DNA of 22,445 nucleotides from Candidatus Magasanikiibacteriota bacterium (lineage in GTDB: Bacteria > Patescibacteriota > Patescibacteriia > Magasanikbacterales > UBA922): contig JAHFIE010000009.1 in assembly GCA_023246565.1 (NCBI GenBank), positions 1 to 22,445 of the forward strand. Reading direction: 5' to 3'. Both the position numbers and the translations under genes were made by a program. How positions within the stretch are numbered: position 1 is the stretch's first letter; every line of letters begins with the position of its first letter. The notes beneath the pieces are model-generated. The model had not been told where the DNA came from and searched no databases. It saw only the letters and a program-made list of their open reading frames with translations. This document shows, one piece after another, positions 1 through 7,033 of the stretch.

Positions 1-2
1 AA

Positions 3-338
3 AAATTGATCCATTATGTAGTCGAGCATCCAAGTACCCGGAGTGGTAAATTATGGTTTTATCCTGGGCAAACAACTCCTGAACAACCAATATTGGGAAC
101 CACGACTACGATTACTGGTGTTGCAGGATGGTACTTAGGAGATATACCCAATGAAGCAACAGATGCTCTCATTGGCGAAGGCTATCACATTGCACGCGAT
201 GCAAAATTATTGAAGATGAACGCGATTCCACCAACTCGAGTAACCTTGTTGTGGTATCTTATTCCTTTTTTAACCACGATCGCGGGTATATTCTTGTTTA
301 TATACTCAATGCGAAAATTAAGACCATATGTTTTATAA
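3..338 (+). CDS. C-terminal part of a membrane-anchored protein (partial)
   Basis: The reading frame is open to the left edge, so this is the end of a longer gene; the first in-frame TTG at 6 need not be the start. The visible part has a soluble segment of about 75 residues rich in Thr, Gly and Pro, then a hydrophobic stretch (VTLLWYLIPFLTTIAGIFLF) of one transmembrane helix, then a short basic tail (SMRKLRPYVL). By the positive-inside rule the tail would be cytoplasmic and the upstream domain outside. I do not recognise the family. A small hairpin follows it at 356-370 and may end its transcript. Confidence 0.6.
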   Translation, partial: KLIHYVVEHPSTRSGKLWFYPGQTTPEQPILGTTTTITGVAGWYLGDIPNEATDALIGEGYHIARDAKLLKMNAIPPTRVTLLWYLIPFLTTIAGIFLFIYSMRKLRPYVL

Positions 339-355
339 TAAGAATCATCCCCCGG

Positions 356-373
356 CAATGCCGAGCATTGTTT
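356..373 (+). terminator. Possible weak intrinsic terminator
   Basis: CAATGC and GCATTG pair around the loop CGA and are followed by TTT. It lies 18 bases after the stop of the first partial gene. The stem is only 6 bp and the T run is short, so this is tentative. Confidence 0.35.
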
Positions 374-384
374 GCTCACTATAC

Positions 385-446
385 AAATTAAACTATCTTT
401 TTTGACCGTCCGGTAATCTGGCAAGTCAAAAAAGATAGTTTAATTT
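385..446. repeat. Long perfect hairpin element, copy 1
   Basis: A perfect 22-bp inverted repeat (385-406 with 425-446) encloses an 18-base loop, CGTCCGGTAATCTGGCAA. The inner ten stem bases are CTTTTTTGAC / GTCAAAAAAG. The reverse complement of the loop matches the loop of the hairpin at 15033-15100 at 17 of 18 bases, and the inner stem is identical, but the outer arm (AAATTAAACTAT) differs from the other copy and still pairs perfectly with its partner. The T run is in the 5' arm and the A run in the 3' arm, opposite to the genuine terminator at 14997-15030, so a simple intrinsic terminator is unlikely. It sits between the first partial gene and mutY. Confidence 0.9.
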
Positions 447-517
447 TGATTGATAAAGTTTATAGTATAGAGTTTATTAATTTTAGAGTACTTAAAAAAA
501 TAAAATCGGGGATCGAT

Positions 518-1375
518 GTGATCAAAAAATTATCTAAAGTTCCAACAACAAACTCCCGTCAACTTACTCCAAGAACTATCCGAACTTTTCAGGCTACCAT
601 TAATAATTATTATCAAAAAAACGGCCGTTCGTTTTTATGGCGTACTCATATCACTCCGTATCGAATTACTGTTTCTGAAATCATGCTCCAACAAACTCAG
701 ACCGAGCGCGTGGTTAAAAAATTTTCTGAATTTATTAAACTTTTTCCTAATTTTGTTTCTCTTGCTCGTGCTTCAACCCGAGATGTTTTGATAGCTTGGC
801 AAGGTCTGGGATACAACCGCCGTGCTCTTGCTCTTCACCGACTCGCTCAAATAGTCATAGACGAATACAAAGGACGTTTACCACAAAACCAAGATATTTT
901 AAAAACATTACCCGGAATTGGATCGAATACTGCGGGATCAATCGTCGCATTCGCTTTTAATCAACCAACAGTTTTTTTAGAAACCAATATCCGAAGTGTT
1001 TTTATACATTATTTTTTTCCTAATTCAAACAAGGTTACTGATGAGGAAATTATTCCTCTTATTGAACAAACCCTGGATATTCATTCCCCTCGTACGTGGT
1101 ACTATGGGCTTATGGATTATGGTGTTTATCTCAAAAAAACCTATTCCAATCCTAGCCGACGCAGTAGTCACCATAGCAAACAATCTCGTTTTAAAGGTTC
1201 AAATCGAGAATTACGGGGCATGATTATCCATTTTTTGGCTCAATCTTCCTATTCCCTTCTCCAATTGACGAAGATGATTGACCACGATAAGGTACAGATC
1301 CAGACAGCACTCAATCATCTTGAACAAGAAGGTTTTATTACCCACAAAAGAGGAATTTACTCATTACCAGCCTAA
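518..1375 (+). CDS. mutY: MutY-like A/G-specific adenine glycosylase without Fe-S cluster
   Basis: DNA base-excision repair glycosylase of the HhH-GPD superfamily, expected to remove adenine opposite oxidised guanine. Visible are the MutY motif SEIMLQQTQ with catalytic Glu54, the helix-hairpin-helix LPGIGSNTAG (residues 131-140), and LETNIRSVF. In that last motif the usual catalytic Asp position (LDGNV in E. coli MutY) is Glu155. The protein has no cysteine at all, so the C-terminal 4Fe-4S cluster is absent; that region is instead a basic segment (SRRSSHHSKQSRFKGSNREL) followed by a winged-helix-like tail. The start chosen is GTG at 518, with GGGGA just upstream; an in-frame TTG at 446 would lie inside the hairpin arm and gives an unusual N-terminus. 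Canonical MutY proteins are about 350 residues; this one has 285 and lacks the MutT-like C-terminal domain. Confidence 0.85.
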   Translation: MIKKLSKVPTTNSRQLTPRTIRTFQATINNYYQKNGRSFLWRTHITPYRITVSEIMLQQTQTERVVKKFSEFIKLFPNFVSLARASTRDVLIAWQGLGYNRRALALHRLAQIVIDEYKGRLPQNQDILKTLPGIGSNTAGSIVAFAFNQPTVFLETNIRSVFIHYFFPNSNKVTDEEIIPLIEQTLDIHSPRTWYYGLMDYGVYLKKTYSNPSRRSSHHSKQSRFKGSNRELRGMIIHFLAQSSYSLLQLTKMIDHDKVQIQTALNHLEQEGFITHKRGIYSLPA

Positions 1376-1421
1376 AAAAAATCGTGTTTTGTAAGAACTA
1401 CCTCATTCCTCCGTCATAAAT

Positions 1422-1928
1422 ATGGCTAAGACCAGATTGGAAAAACTATTTACCCAGGCATTTGAAAAGTACCAGGACGAAATCTTTCGTTACTGTTACT
1501 ACCGAGTGTATGATCGAGAATTGGGTCTTGAGCTTACCCAAGAGGTGTTCATTAAAACCTGGAAAGTCTTAGCCGAAGACGGAGAAGACATCCAAAATAT
1601 TCGCAGCTATTTGTACCGCGTAGCCAAGCATTGTGTTATTGATCATGTCCGACGTCACACAACCATGTCCCTCGAAGAACTGCAAGATCAAGGATTTGAG
1701 CCGAGTGTTCATACTGACGTGACCATGAACAATATGGTTGATGTCCACACTGCCTTGGCACAGATAAAACGATTGGAACCTATGTACCGCGAAGTCCTCC
1801 TTCTCCGTTTTGTCCACGATCTATCCCCCAAAGAAATCGCAAACCACATCCATGAAACACCCAATGTTGTTTCTGTACGCATTAACCGAGGGATGAAAAT
1901 GTTACGTGAACAATGTGGTATCCTATAA
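1422..1928 (+). CDS. RNA polymerase sigma factor, ECF (sigma-70 family)
   Basis: A 168-residue sigma factor. Region 2 lies in about residues 12-70 (FEKYQDEIFRYCYYRV, then LTQEVFIKTWK and IRSYLYRVAKHCVIDHVRR), and region 4 near the C-terminus (MYREVLLLRFVHDLSPKEIA, then VSVRINRGMKMLRE), the helix-turn-helix that reads the -35 element. There is no region 1.1 or 3, as expected for the ECF group. The stop at 1926-1928 is four bases before the ATG of the next gene, so the two are almost certainly one transcript, and the partner probably controls this factor. No Shine-Dalgarno sequence is seen before the ATG. Confidence 0.92.
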   Translation: MAKTRLEKLFTQAFEKYQDEIFRYCYYRVYDRELGLELTQEVFIKTWKVLAEDGEDIQNIRSYLYRVAKHCVIDHVRRHTTMSLEELQDQGFEPSVHTDVTMNNMVDVHTALAQIKRLEPMYREVLLLRFVHDLSPKEIANHIHETPNVVSVRINRGMKMLREQCGIL

Positions 1929-1932
1929 TCAT

Positions 1933-2784
1933 ATGAAAAAAATATTTAGTGTCCTCAAAAAAGAAACAATCACAACAGACGAGAAAATCAAGCTGTCAAA
2001 CGCAGTTTCTATGGCTATGAAAAATTTTCCAGCCAAAGAAACAGGCTTTGATTTTAAACAATGGCTATCGTTTTTACAACCGAGATTACGTTATGGCATG
2101 GCGGTTATCAGCCTCGTTCTTATTTTTATCATGTCAGGAGGAAGTGCGCTAGCAGCAGAAGCTGCTTTGCCCGGTGATTTACTGTATTCAGTTAAAATTA
2201 ATCTTAATGAACGACTTCGTGGAAGTTTAGCAATCAACACCGAGGCAAAAGTTGCTTGGGAAATTGAAAAAACTGAACGTCGTCTCAATGAAATCGAACA
2301 ACTTGCCAGTCAATCTCGCTTACGTGGTAATGTTGTTGTTGAAGCTGAGCAACACTATGAAGGTCAAATGAATAAAGTACAACAAAGCATTACATCACTC
2401 GAAAAAAATGGTGACAAAAAAAAGGTACGCGAATTAAAAAAAGAATTTGTAGAAATAAAACAGGATCACGAAATAATCATTGAAAAAATTACCACTGAAT
2501 ATGATACGGGAGATGAAACCGTAGAAAAACCAATTCAAAATTTGATTAATAAAATTAAAATCCGCCTTGATGCTGTCGCAGCCATTGATACTGCAACAAC
2601 ACTCAATGTTGAAGAATCAAAAAATAAGAAAGGGAATCAAAAACTAAATGATGAAAATGAGGATGATACTGTTGATGATACGCAAAAAGAACGGGAGGAT
2701 CATGAAAAAGAGAAAGGGAATAAAAACAATGATCGCCAAGGACTTACTATTAATACTACTTCAGAAGTTCGCTTGTCACTATAA
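1933..2784 (+). CDS. DUF5667-type membrane protein, putative anti-sigma partner
   Basis: 283 residues from ATG 1933, four bases after the sigma-factor stop. Order of parts: a cytoplasmic N-terminus of about 50 residues, one transmembrane helix at about 54-75 (MAVISLVLIFIMSGGSALAA), then ALPGDLLYSVKINLNERLR, the signature start of DUF5667, a helical coiled-coil-like region rich in Glu, Lys and Gln, and a charged low-complexity tail (about 235-275). The arrangement (sigma factor followed by a one-helix protein with a short cytoplasmic head) fits a membrane anti-sigma factor, but this is inference from context. The gene ends just before the GC-rich island. Confidence 0.75.
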   Translation: MKKIFSVLKKETITTDEKIKLSNAVSMAMKNFPAKETGFDFKQWLSFLQPRLRYGMAVISLVLIFIMSGGSALAAEAALPGDLLYSVKINLNERLRGSLAINTEAKVAWEIEKTERRLNEIEQLASQSRLRGNVVVEAEQHYEGQMNKVQQSITSLEKNGDKKKVRELKKEFVEIKQDHEIIIEKITTEYDTGDETVEKPIQNLINKIKIRLDAVAAIDTATTLNVEESKNKKGNQKLNDENEDDTVDDTQKEREDHEKEKGNKNNDRQGLTINTTSEVRLSL

Positions 2785-2788
2785 CACT

Positions 2789-2809
2789 AAAAAAAGACCG
2801 TAGTGGTCT
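2789..2809 (-). terminator. Intrinsic terminator for the leftward island gene
   Basis: Read leftward, AGACC pairs with GGTCT around a 5-base loop and is followed by seven T. Read rightward there is no T run after the stem. It therefore suits the leftward 95-residue gene better than the DUF5667 gene ending at 2784, although it may act weakly in both directions. The stem is only 5 bp. Confidence 0.5.
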
Positions 2810-2829
2810 CATTAAAATTGGATTTGGGT

Positions 2830-2858
2830 CGAGGGCCAGCGAACAGCGCTAGCCCTCG
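2830..2858 (-). other. GC-rich hairpin in the 3' region of the island gene
   Basis: CGAGGGC...GCCCTCG and AGCG...CGCT form a 12-pair stem with a 5-base loop. The single irregular position (2837/2851) is a U-G wobble in leftward RNA but a C-A mismatch in rightward RNA, so the fold is complete only in the leftward transcript. No T run follows directly; it may protect the 3' end or be part of a two-hairpin terminator with 2789-2809. Confidence 0.6.
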
Positions 2859-2909
2859 AAAGGTGGGTCATGCGAGGAGTGTGGGGGGGGGAGGCGACGA
2901 CGCGGACGC

Positions 2910-3197
2910 CTACATGATCTGAGGGGGGAGCGGGGTCACCAGCCCGGAACGAATCGCCCGCATGGCCAGGACCGCCGGGGTCAACTGGACCGCCTCGATC
3001 ATCGTGTCCTCGATCGGGTACCCGATCCAGTCCTCGAGGATGCACTGGTCGGCGAGGACGTCCCCGACCATGTACGAGGCGAACCTGTTGGGGCTCCCAC
3101 CGGGGAAGAAGTTCCGCTCCGCGATGGGCAAGCCACGCGCGATCAAACGGACCGCCAGAATGCCAGAACCAGAAACTCTCTGAACCATGACGTACAT
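2910..3197 (-). CDS. Small protein of unknown function in a GC-rich island
   Basis: 95 residues starting MYVMVQRVSGSGILAVRLIA and ending TPLPPQIM. I do not recognise a family. Support for a real gene: a Shine-Dalgarno-like GAAGGG (3207-3212) nine bases before the ATG, codons ending mostly in G or C (CTC, GTC, GCC, ATC, GAC), and a hairpin plus T-run terminator downstream on the same strand. The composition is not that of a disordered random frame: it mixes hydrophobic stretches with Gly, Pro and acidic residues, including VLADQCILEDWIGYPIEDTM. The island is strikingly GC-rich against its AT-rich surroundings, which suggests recent transfer. ATG at 3188 is an alternative start with a poorer ribosome-site distance. 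Confidence 0.6.
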   Translation of the reverse strand: MYVMVQRVSGSGILAVRLIARGLPIAERNFFPGGSPNRFASYMVGDVLADQCILEDWIGYPIEDTMIEAVQLTPAVLAMRAIRSGLVTPLPPQIM

Positions 3198-3206
3198 GAG
3201 TGTAAT

Positions 3207-3212
3207 CCCTTC
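3207..3212 (-). promoter_or_regulatory. Shine-Dalgarno site of the island gene
   Basis: GAAGGG on the left-pointing strand, nine bases before ATG 3197. It favours that start and contrasts with host genes in the window, which mostly lack such sites. Confidence 0.55.
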
Positions 3213-3355
3213 GTATCCTTCACAACTGCCCTACTCTTTGTGGGCATGAGAGAATGATTTACTCTCTCATAAACACAAGATTGAAAATACTACCAGAACA
3301 AAATAAAAAAGTCCAGATAAAACTGTTAATAAGTGCGATCAGATCTTCCAGTGGC

Positions 3356-3384
3356 TTGAAAAGCCAACTAAATTCTGCTATATT
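3356..3384 (+). promoter_or_regulatory. Sigma-70 type promoter for the TrmA/RlmD-like gene
   Basis: TTGAAA (3356-3361), a 17-base spacer, then TATATT (3379-3384), 27 bases before the ATG at 3412. The short leader would have no Shine-Dalgarno site. Confidence 0.65.
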
Positions 3385-3411
3385 TGGTCAACTTTTCATT
3401 AATCAAACTTC

Positions 3412-4686
3412 ATGTCACTTTTTATTGAAAAACTTGTTTTCGGCGGTCAAGCCCTGGCTCGTACTCCAGAACAGACCGTTTTTGTTTGGAATGCTCTTCC
3501 GGGTGAAGAGGTTGAAATTGCCTATTTAGCCCAGAAAAAAAATTTTGCAGAAGCAATTACAACAAAAATTATTTCAGCCTCACCTGATCGAGTAGTTCCG
3601 CTTGAAGATCATTTTTTGTCATCGAGTCCTTGGCAAATGATGAACTGGGAAGCTGAAAATAAGTATAAACGAGAAATTGCCATTGAAACCTATGGCCGTA
3701 ATGGCGGATTAATTTTACCATCTGGTCCACTGGAAATTGCGTTTGATGAACATCAACTTGGCTACCGGAATAAAATTGAATTTAGTTTTATTGAATTACC
3801 AGACAAAAAAATTTCATTGGCTTTTTTTACCCGAGGAGGAAGACAACGTCGACCAATCAACGGATCACTTCTTGCTGAACCGGTTATTAATGAAACTGCC
3901 CAAGAAATTCTTGATTGGATCAATGAGGTAAAAATCCCGATTCGTAGTTTAAAATCACTCATTGTCCGCAGTAATGGTACCAACGAGACCATTGCCGCGT
4001 TGTTTATCAAAGACAAACTGGCTTTTGACCATTATCCAACAACTTCGAAAAAACTTCTTGGTTTTCATCTCTATTATTCAACACACAAAAGTCCGGCTTC
4101 AGTTCCGAGTGAACTTCTTTATGCAATGGGTCAGGATTATTTGACCGCAAAAATCCTTGGGACCACACTAAAATTTGGGTTATTAAGTTTTTGGCAAATT
4201 AACATTCCCCTATTTACAATCGCGCTCAACGATATTGCCACCTTTGTAGAATCAAAAAATTCCATCATTGATTTTTATTCTGGTGTTGGAGCGATTTCTC
4301 TCCCTCTGGCAAAAAATCAGAGTCATACTATTCTCGTAGAAAGCAGTGAGGAAGGAGTATCATATGCCAATGAAAATATTAAATTAAATTCACTTGCCAA
4401 TACCGAAACGTATTGCAGACCAGCTGAAAAAATGATTGATATGATCGATCACGAGTCAATCATTATTCTTGATCCACCCCGTGCTGGTTTGCATGACCAG
4501 GTCACGCTTGCATTACTCAACAAAAAACCACCACGAATTATTTACCTTTCCTGCGATATCAGTACGCAAGCCCGTGACATTGGCCGATTATCAGAACACT
4601 ACAAACCAATTTTTATGAAGCTGTATAATTTCTTCCCTCGCACACCACATATTGAAGGTCTTGTAGTCCTGGACAGGATCGACTAA
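3412..4686 (+). CDS. RNA 5-methyluridine methyltransferase, TrmA/RlmD family
   Basis: SAM-dependent methyltransferase of the family that makes 5-methyluridine in tRNA or 23S rRNA; the exact target cannot be told from sequence. Domains: an N-terminal TRAM-like part (about residues 1-60), a central domain, and a C-terminal Rossmann methyltransferase with motif I (IIDFYSGVGAISLPLA, near 283), the DPPRAG motif (near 352) and the catalytic nucleophile Cys381 in YLSCDISTQARDI. The N-terminal cysteine set that holds a 4Fe-4S cluster in RlmD is missing: the matching place reads HFLSSSPWQ, and only two cysteines exist in the whole protein. At 424 residues the length is normal for the family. Confidence 0.88.
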   Translation: MSLFIEKLVFGGQALARTPEQTVFVWNALPGEEVEIAYLAQKKNFAEAITTKIISASPDRVVPLEDHFLSSSPWQMMNWEAENKYKREIAIETYGRNGGLILPSGPLEIAFDEHQLGYRNKIEFSFIELPDKKISLAFFTRGGRQRRPINGSLLAEPVINETAQEILDWINEVKIPIRSLKSLIVRSNGTNETIAALFIKDKLAFDHYPTTSKKLLGFHLYYSTHKSPASVPSELLYAMGQDYLTAKILGTTLKFGLLSFWQINIPLFTIALNDIATFVESKNSIIDFYSGVGAISLPLAKNQSHTILVESSEEGVSYANENIKLNSLANTETYCRPAEKMIDMIDHESIIILDPPRAGLHDQVTLALLNKKPPRIIYLSCDISTQARDIGRLSEHYKPIFMKLYNFFPRTPHIEGLVVLDRID

Positions 4687-4698
4687 GAACGGTACAAT
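4670..4698 (+). promoter_or_regulatory. Promoter for the dsbA-like gene
   Basis: TGGACA (4670-4675), 17-base spacer, TACAAT (4693-4698). The -35 box lies inside the end of the methyltransferase gene and the -10 box just after its stop. It would transcribe the DsbA-VKOR-kinase run. Confidence 0.5.
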
Positions 4699-4770
4699 TA
4701 TTCTAATGTAATCTATGAAAGATTGAGTGTAAATTATTCATTTTCTCTCGCCACCAATCACAATAAACCT

Positions 4771-5412
4771 ATGGACAAAAAACGTATTATCATCTGGGCT
4801 TTGTTTATTCTCGGACTCATCGGACTCTTAGTTCTTCTCGCCAAATTAGGCACAAAACCAGCTCCATCAAGCCCAGGCACTGCATTACCTTCCTCAGTGA
4901 CTGATGCTGATTGGTCAAAAGGTTCTCCAACAGCAAAACACACTATTGTCGAATACAGTGATTTCCAATGTCCTGGTTGTGCTTCTTTTTATCCTTTACT
5001 CAAGCGTTTGGTTGATGAAAATCCAAGTGATGTTCGTATTGTTTACCGATTCTTTCCACTCCGCTCCATCCACACCAATGCGCAAAAATCAGCGCAGGCA
5101 GCCCATGCAGCAGGTCTCCAAGGAAAATTCTGGGAAATGCATGATGCTTTGTTTAATACCCAAGACAGTTGGGGCAAAGATGAACGCCCAGAATTATCGT
5201 TTGAAGATCTAGCAGTTTCACTGGGACTCGATGGAAGAAAATTCAAAGATGATCTCAATAATCCAGCTACGGCTGATCGAGTAAATCGTGATTTTAATTC
5301 TGCCCAGGCAGCTGGTTTGGGTGGTACTCCAACGCTTTTCTTTGATGGCGTGCTTATCAAAACTCCTGGCTCATATGATGAACTTGTGGCGCTCATTAAG
5401 AGCGGAAAATAG
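4771..5412 (+). CDS. DsbA-like membrane-anchored thiol-disulfide oxidoreductase
   Basis: Thioredoxin-fold oxidoreductase (Thioredoxin_4/DsbA group) that would put disulfides into proteins outside the membrane. From ATG 4771 it has 213 residues: an N-terminal signal-anchor helix (about 6-28, IIIWALFILGLIGLLVLLA), a Pro/Ser linker, then the domain with the active site CPGC (Cys67 and Cys70 in YSDFQCPGCASFY) and the cis-proline loop GGTPTLFFDG near the end. An upstream in-frame TTG at 4723 is rejected because the ATG start gives a normal anchor. The next gene overlaps its end and encodes the VKOR that would reoxidise it. Confidence 0.92.
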   Translation: MDKKRIIIWALFILGLIGLLVLLAKLGTKPAPSSPGTALPSSVTDADWSKGSPTAKHTIVEYSDFQCPGCASFYPLLKRLVDENPSDVRIVYRFFPLRSIHTNAQKSAQAAHAAGLQGKFWEMHDALFNTQDSWGKDERPELSFEDLAVSLGLDGRKFKDDLNNPATADRVNRDFNSAQAAGLGGTPTLFFDGVLIKTPGSYDELVALIKSGK

Positions 5413-5833
5413 TCTACCGCATTCATTTCTTCTTGTTTCTATTGCTGTCGCGATCCTTGGCTTTGCTGACACCAGTTATTTAACAATCGAACACTACCGT
5501 AACACTGCACCACCTTGTTTTATTCTCTCTGGTTGCGATACCGTGACACAAAGTATCTATTCAGAAATCAGTGGCGTTCCTGTAGCTCTTCTTGGCGCCA
5601 TCTATTATGGTATTATCGCGATTCTCTTATTTACTGCTCTTGAAACAAAAAAAAATCTGTACGCTCGCCTGGGTTTTCTTCTCACTCCTCTTGGTGTTTT
5701 GGCTTCGGGTTGGTTTCTCTATATTCAAATTTTTCTTTTGCGCGCGTATTGTTTGTATTGTTTAGGATCAATTGCAACATCTTCAATCCTTTTTATGTTG
5801 GCAATCGTAGCAAATCGATTGGAAAAAAAATAA
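5378..5833 (+). CDS. Vitamin K epoxide reductase (VKOR) family protein
   Basis: Integral membrane partner of DsbA-like proteins; it passes electrons from the thiol oxidoreductase to quinone. Four hydrophobic segments are visible, with the loop cysteine pair Cys47 and Cys53 (PPCFILSGCD) and the CXXC active site Cys125/Cys128 (AYCLYCLG). The likely start is ATG 5378 (or 5375), overlapping the end of the dsbA-like gene by 35 bases; earlier in-frame ATGs lie deep in that gene and give a non-family N-terminus. Overlap suggests translational coupling of the pair. At 151 residues it is the normal size of a single-domain bacterial VKOR. Confidence 0.9.
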   Translation: MNLWRSLRAENSLPHSFLLVSIAVAILGFADTSYLTIEHYRNTAPPCFILSGCDTVTQSIYSEISGVPVALLGAIYYGIIAILLFTALETKKNLYARLGFLLTPLGVLASGWFLYIQIFLLRAYCLYCLGSIATSSILFMLAIVANRLEKK

Positions 5834-5842
5834 TTATTACCT

Positions 5843-6787
5843 ATGTCAATACTCATTTCCGGTTCTCTTGCCTACGACTATATCATGGACTTTCCTGATA
5901 GTTTTCGCAATCATATCTTGCCCGAACAAATTCACATTCTCAATGTTTGTTTTGTTGTAGATGAAATGAAAAAAAATCTTGGTGGTGTGGCAGGAAATAT
6001 TGCGTACACTATGAAATTACTTGGTGCTGAACCGATAATTTTAGCACCTATTGGTAATGATGGTAATGAATATTATGAGCATTGTAAAAAATTTAATATT
6101 AGTACCGCATACATGCCCATGTCAGCACAAAAATTAACATCATCTGCGCACATTACCACAGATAAAGATGATAATCAGATTATTGCGTATTACAATGGCG
6201 CTGGAGACGAAGCACAAAATCTTCATGTACGTGATGTGAAAGAACCACTTTCCATTGCCATGATTACTCCCACAAAAAAAGACGCCATGATACAACATGC
6301 GAAAGAATGTTTTGAAGCTGGTATCCCTTTTGTGTTCGATCCGAGCCATCAATTGACTGCGTTTGATGGTCGAGAACTGTCAATGGTGATTGGTCAAGCA
6401 GACTTTTATATTGCGAATGATTATGAAATGAAGCTTACCACAGACAAAACCGGCTGGAGTATGGAAGAAATGCTCAATCATGTTGAAACCATAATTCTAA
6501 CGCGGGGAGATAAAGGTTCCACGGTCATGACCAAAGATGCACAATGGGAAATTCCTATTTGTCCAGCTATTTCTGTGGAAGACCCAACTGGTGCTGGTGA
6601 TGCTTATCGGGCTGGCTTTTTTGCTGCTTATGTTCGCGGCACAGATCTTGAAACCTGCGGCCATGTTGGTGCCGTTGCTGCTACGTATGCGGTCGAGCAT
6701 TATGGTACGCAAAATCATTGTTTTACTCTTGAAGAATTTAAAACTCGATATCAAAAAGCATTTACAAAAACATTGGATAGTTTATAA
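5843..6787 (+). CDS. PfkB-family kinase, probably adenosine kinase
   Basis: Ribokinase-fold sugar/nucleoside kinase of 314 residues. The N-terminal GSLAYDYIMDFPDSF, the glycine pair GGVAGNIAYTMKLLGA and the C-terminal DPTGAGDAYRAGF are the family motifs; the last contains the anion hole and catalytic base Asp253. It starts nine bases after the VKOR stop with no Shine-Dalgarno site. The next rightward gene is adenosylhomocysteinase, which releases adenosine, so adenosine is the favoured substrate; this is inference from context, since PfkB motifs alone do not fix the substrate. The two genes are now separated by a leftward mini-operon. Confidence 0.85.
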   Translation: MSILISGSLAYDYIMDFPDSFRNHILPEQIHILNVCFVVDEMKKNLGGVAGNIAYTMKLLGAEPIILAPIGNDGNEYYEHCKKFNISTAYMPMSAQKLTSSAHITTDKDDNQIIAYYNGAGDEAQNLHVRDVKEPLSIAMITPTKKDAMIQHAKECFEAGIPFVFDPSHQLTAFDGRELSMVIGQADFYIANDYEMKLTTDKTGWSMEEMLNHVETIILTRGDKGSTVMTKDAQWEIPICPAISVEDPTGAGDAYRAGFFAAYVRGTDLETCGHVGAVAATYAVEHYGTQNHCFTLEEFKTRYQKAFTKTLDSL

Positions 6788-6802
6788 ATTTAAAGAATAC
6801 AA

Positions 6803-6860
6803 AACACCCCATGATTCCAAGTAATTCATTATCATGAATGCCCTGGATTTATGGGGTGTT
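6803..6860 (-). terminator. Large hairpin terminator of the leftward mini-operon
   Basis: AACACCCCAT (6803-6812) pairs perfectly with ATGGGGTGTT (6851-6860); inside are a partly paired section and a second small hairpin (ATTCAT/ATGAAT). Read leftward the outer stem ends in TTTTGTATTCTTT, a T-rich tail. Read rightward no T run follows. The stop codon of the last mini-operon gene lies at the edge of this arm. Confidence 0.55.
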
Positions 6861-7031
6861 GCGTCTGTTGACTACGCAGAGGTCTCCTACGAAGGCCGTG
6901 AAATCAGAGTCAGGAACCGGCAGGTTTTCCACAACATGATCAAGATACCTCGACCATTCTGAATAGAAAACAATTTGTAGCCAGAGAATCCCAACCAACG
7001 TATACGACCGAATTTCAAAGAGCTTTTCCAT
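6849..7031 (-). CDS. Mini-operon gene C, small protein of unknown function
   Basis: 60 residues, MEKLFEIRSYTLVGILWLQI then VFYSEWSRYL, with a hydrophobic N-terminal third (one possible membrane helix, about 10-24) and an acidic C-terminal half. No family recognised. GGGGGGAGG lies about six bases upstream of ATG 7031, a strong ribosome site. An ATG at 7037 is also possible; it would give an ATGA overlap with gene B's stop but would abut the ribosome site. The last codons (Asn-Thr-Pro-stop) lie in the arm of the terminator hairpin, so the original C-terminus may have been different. Confidence 0.55.
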   Translation of the reverse strand: MEKLFEIRSYTLVGILWLQIVFYSEWSRYLDHVVENLPVPDSDFTAFVGDLCVVNRRNTP

Positions 7032-7033
7032 TA

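Noticed and set aside
385..446. Hairpin as a normal intrinsic terminator for the first partial gene
   Set aside because: The T run is in the 5' arm and an A run in the 3' arm, so released RNA would not end in the usual U tract directly after the stem. The copy at 15033 also stands right behind a complete terminator.
446..517. TTG 446 as mutY start
   Set aside because: It falls within the hairpin arm, and a TATAGT -10-like box lies at 461-466, so transcription likely begins downstream of it.
2812..3183. Other frames in the GC-rich island (leftward 2812-3045 and rightward 2962-3183)
   Set aside because: They overlap the 95-residue frame, have no ribosome site and show Gly/Asp/Arg-rich composition typical of out-of-frame GC-rich DNA.
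2816..3212. Island as assembly chimera or contamination
   Set aside because: Not excluded, but a second island of the same design 4 kb away and a flank with matching signals make it less likely; coverage data would decide.
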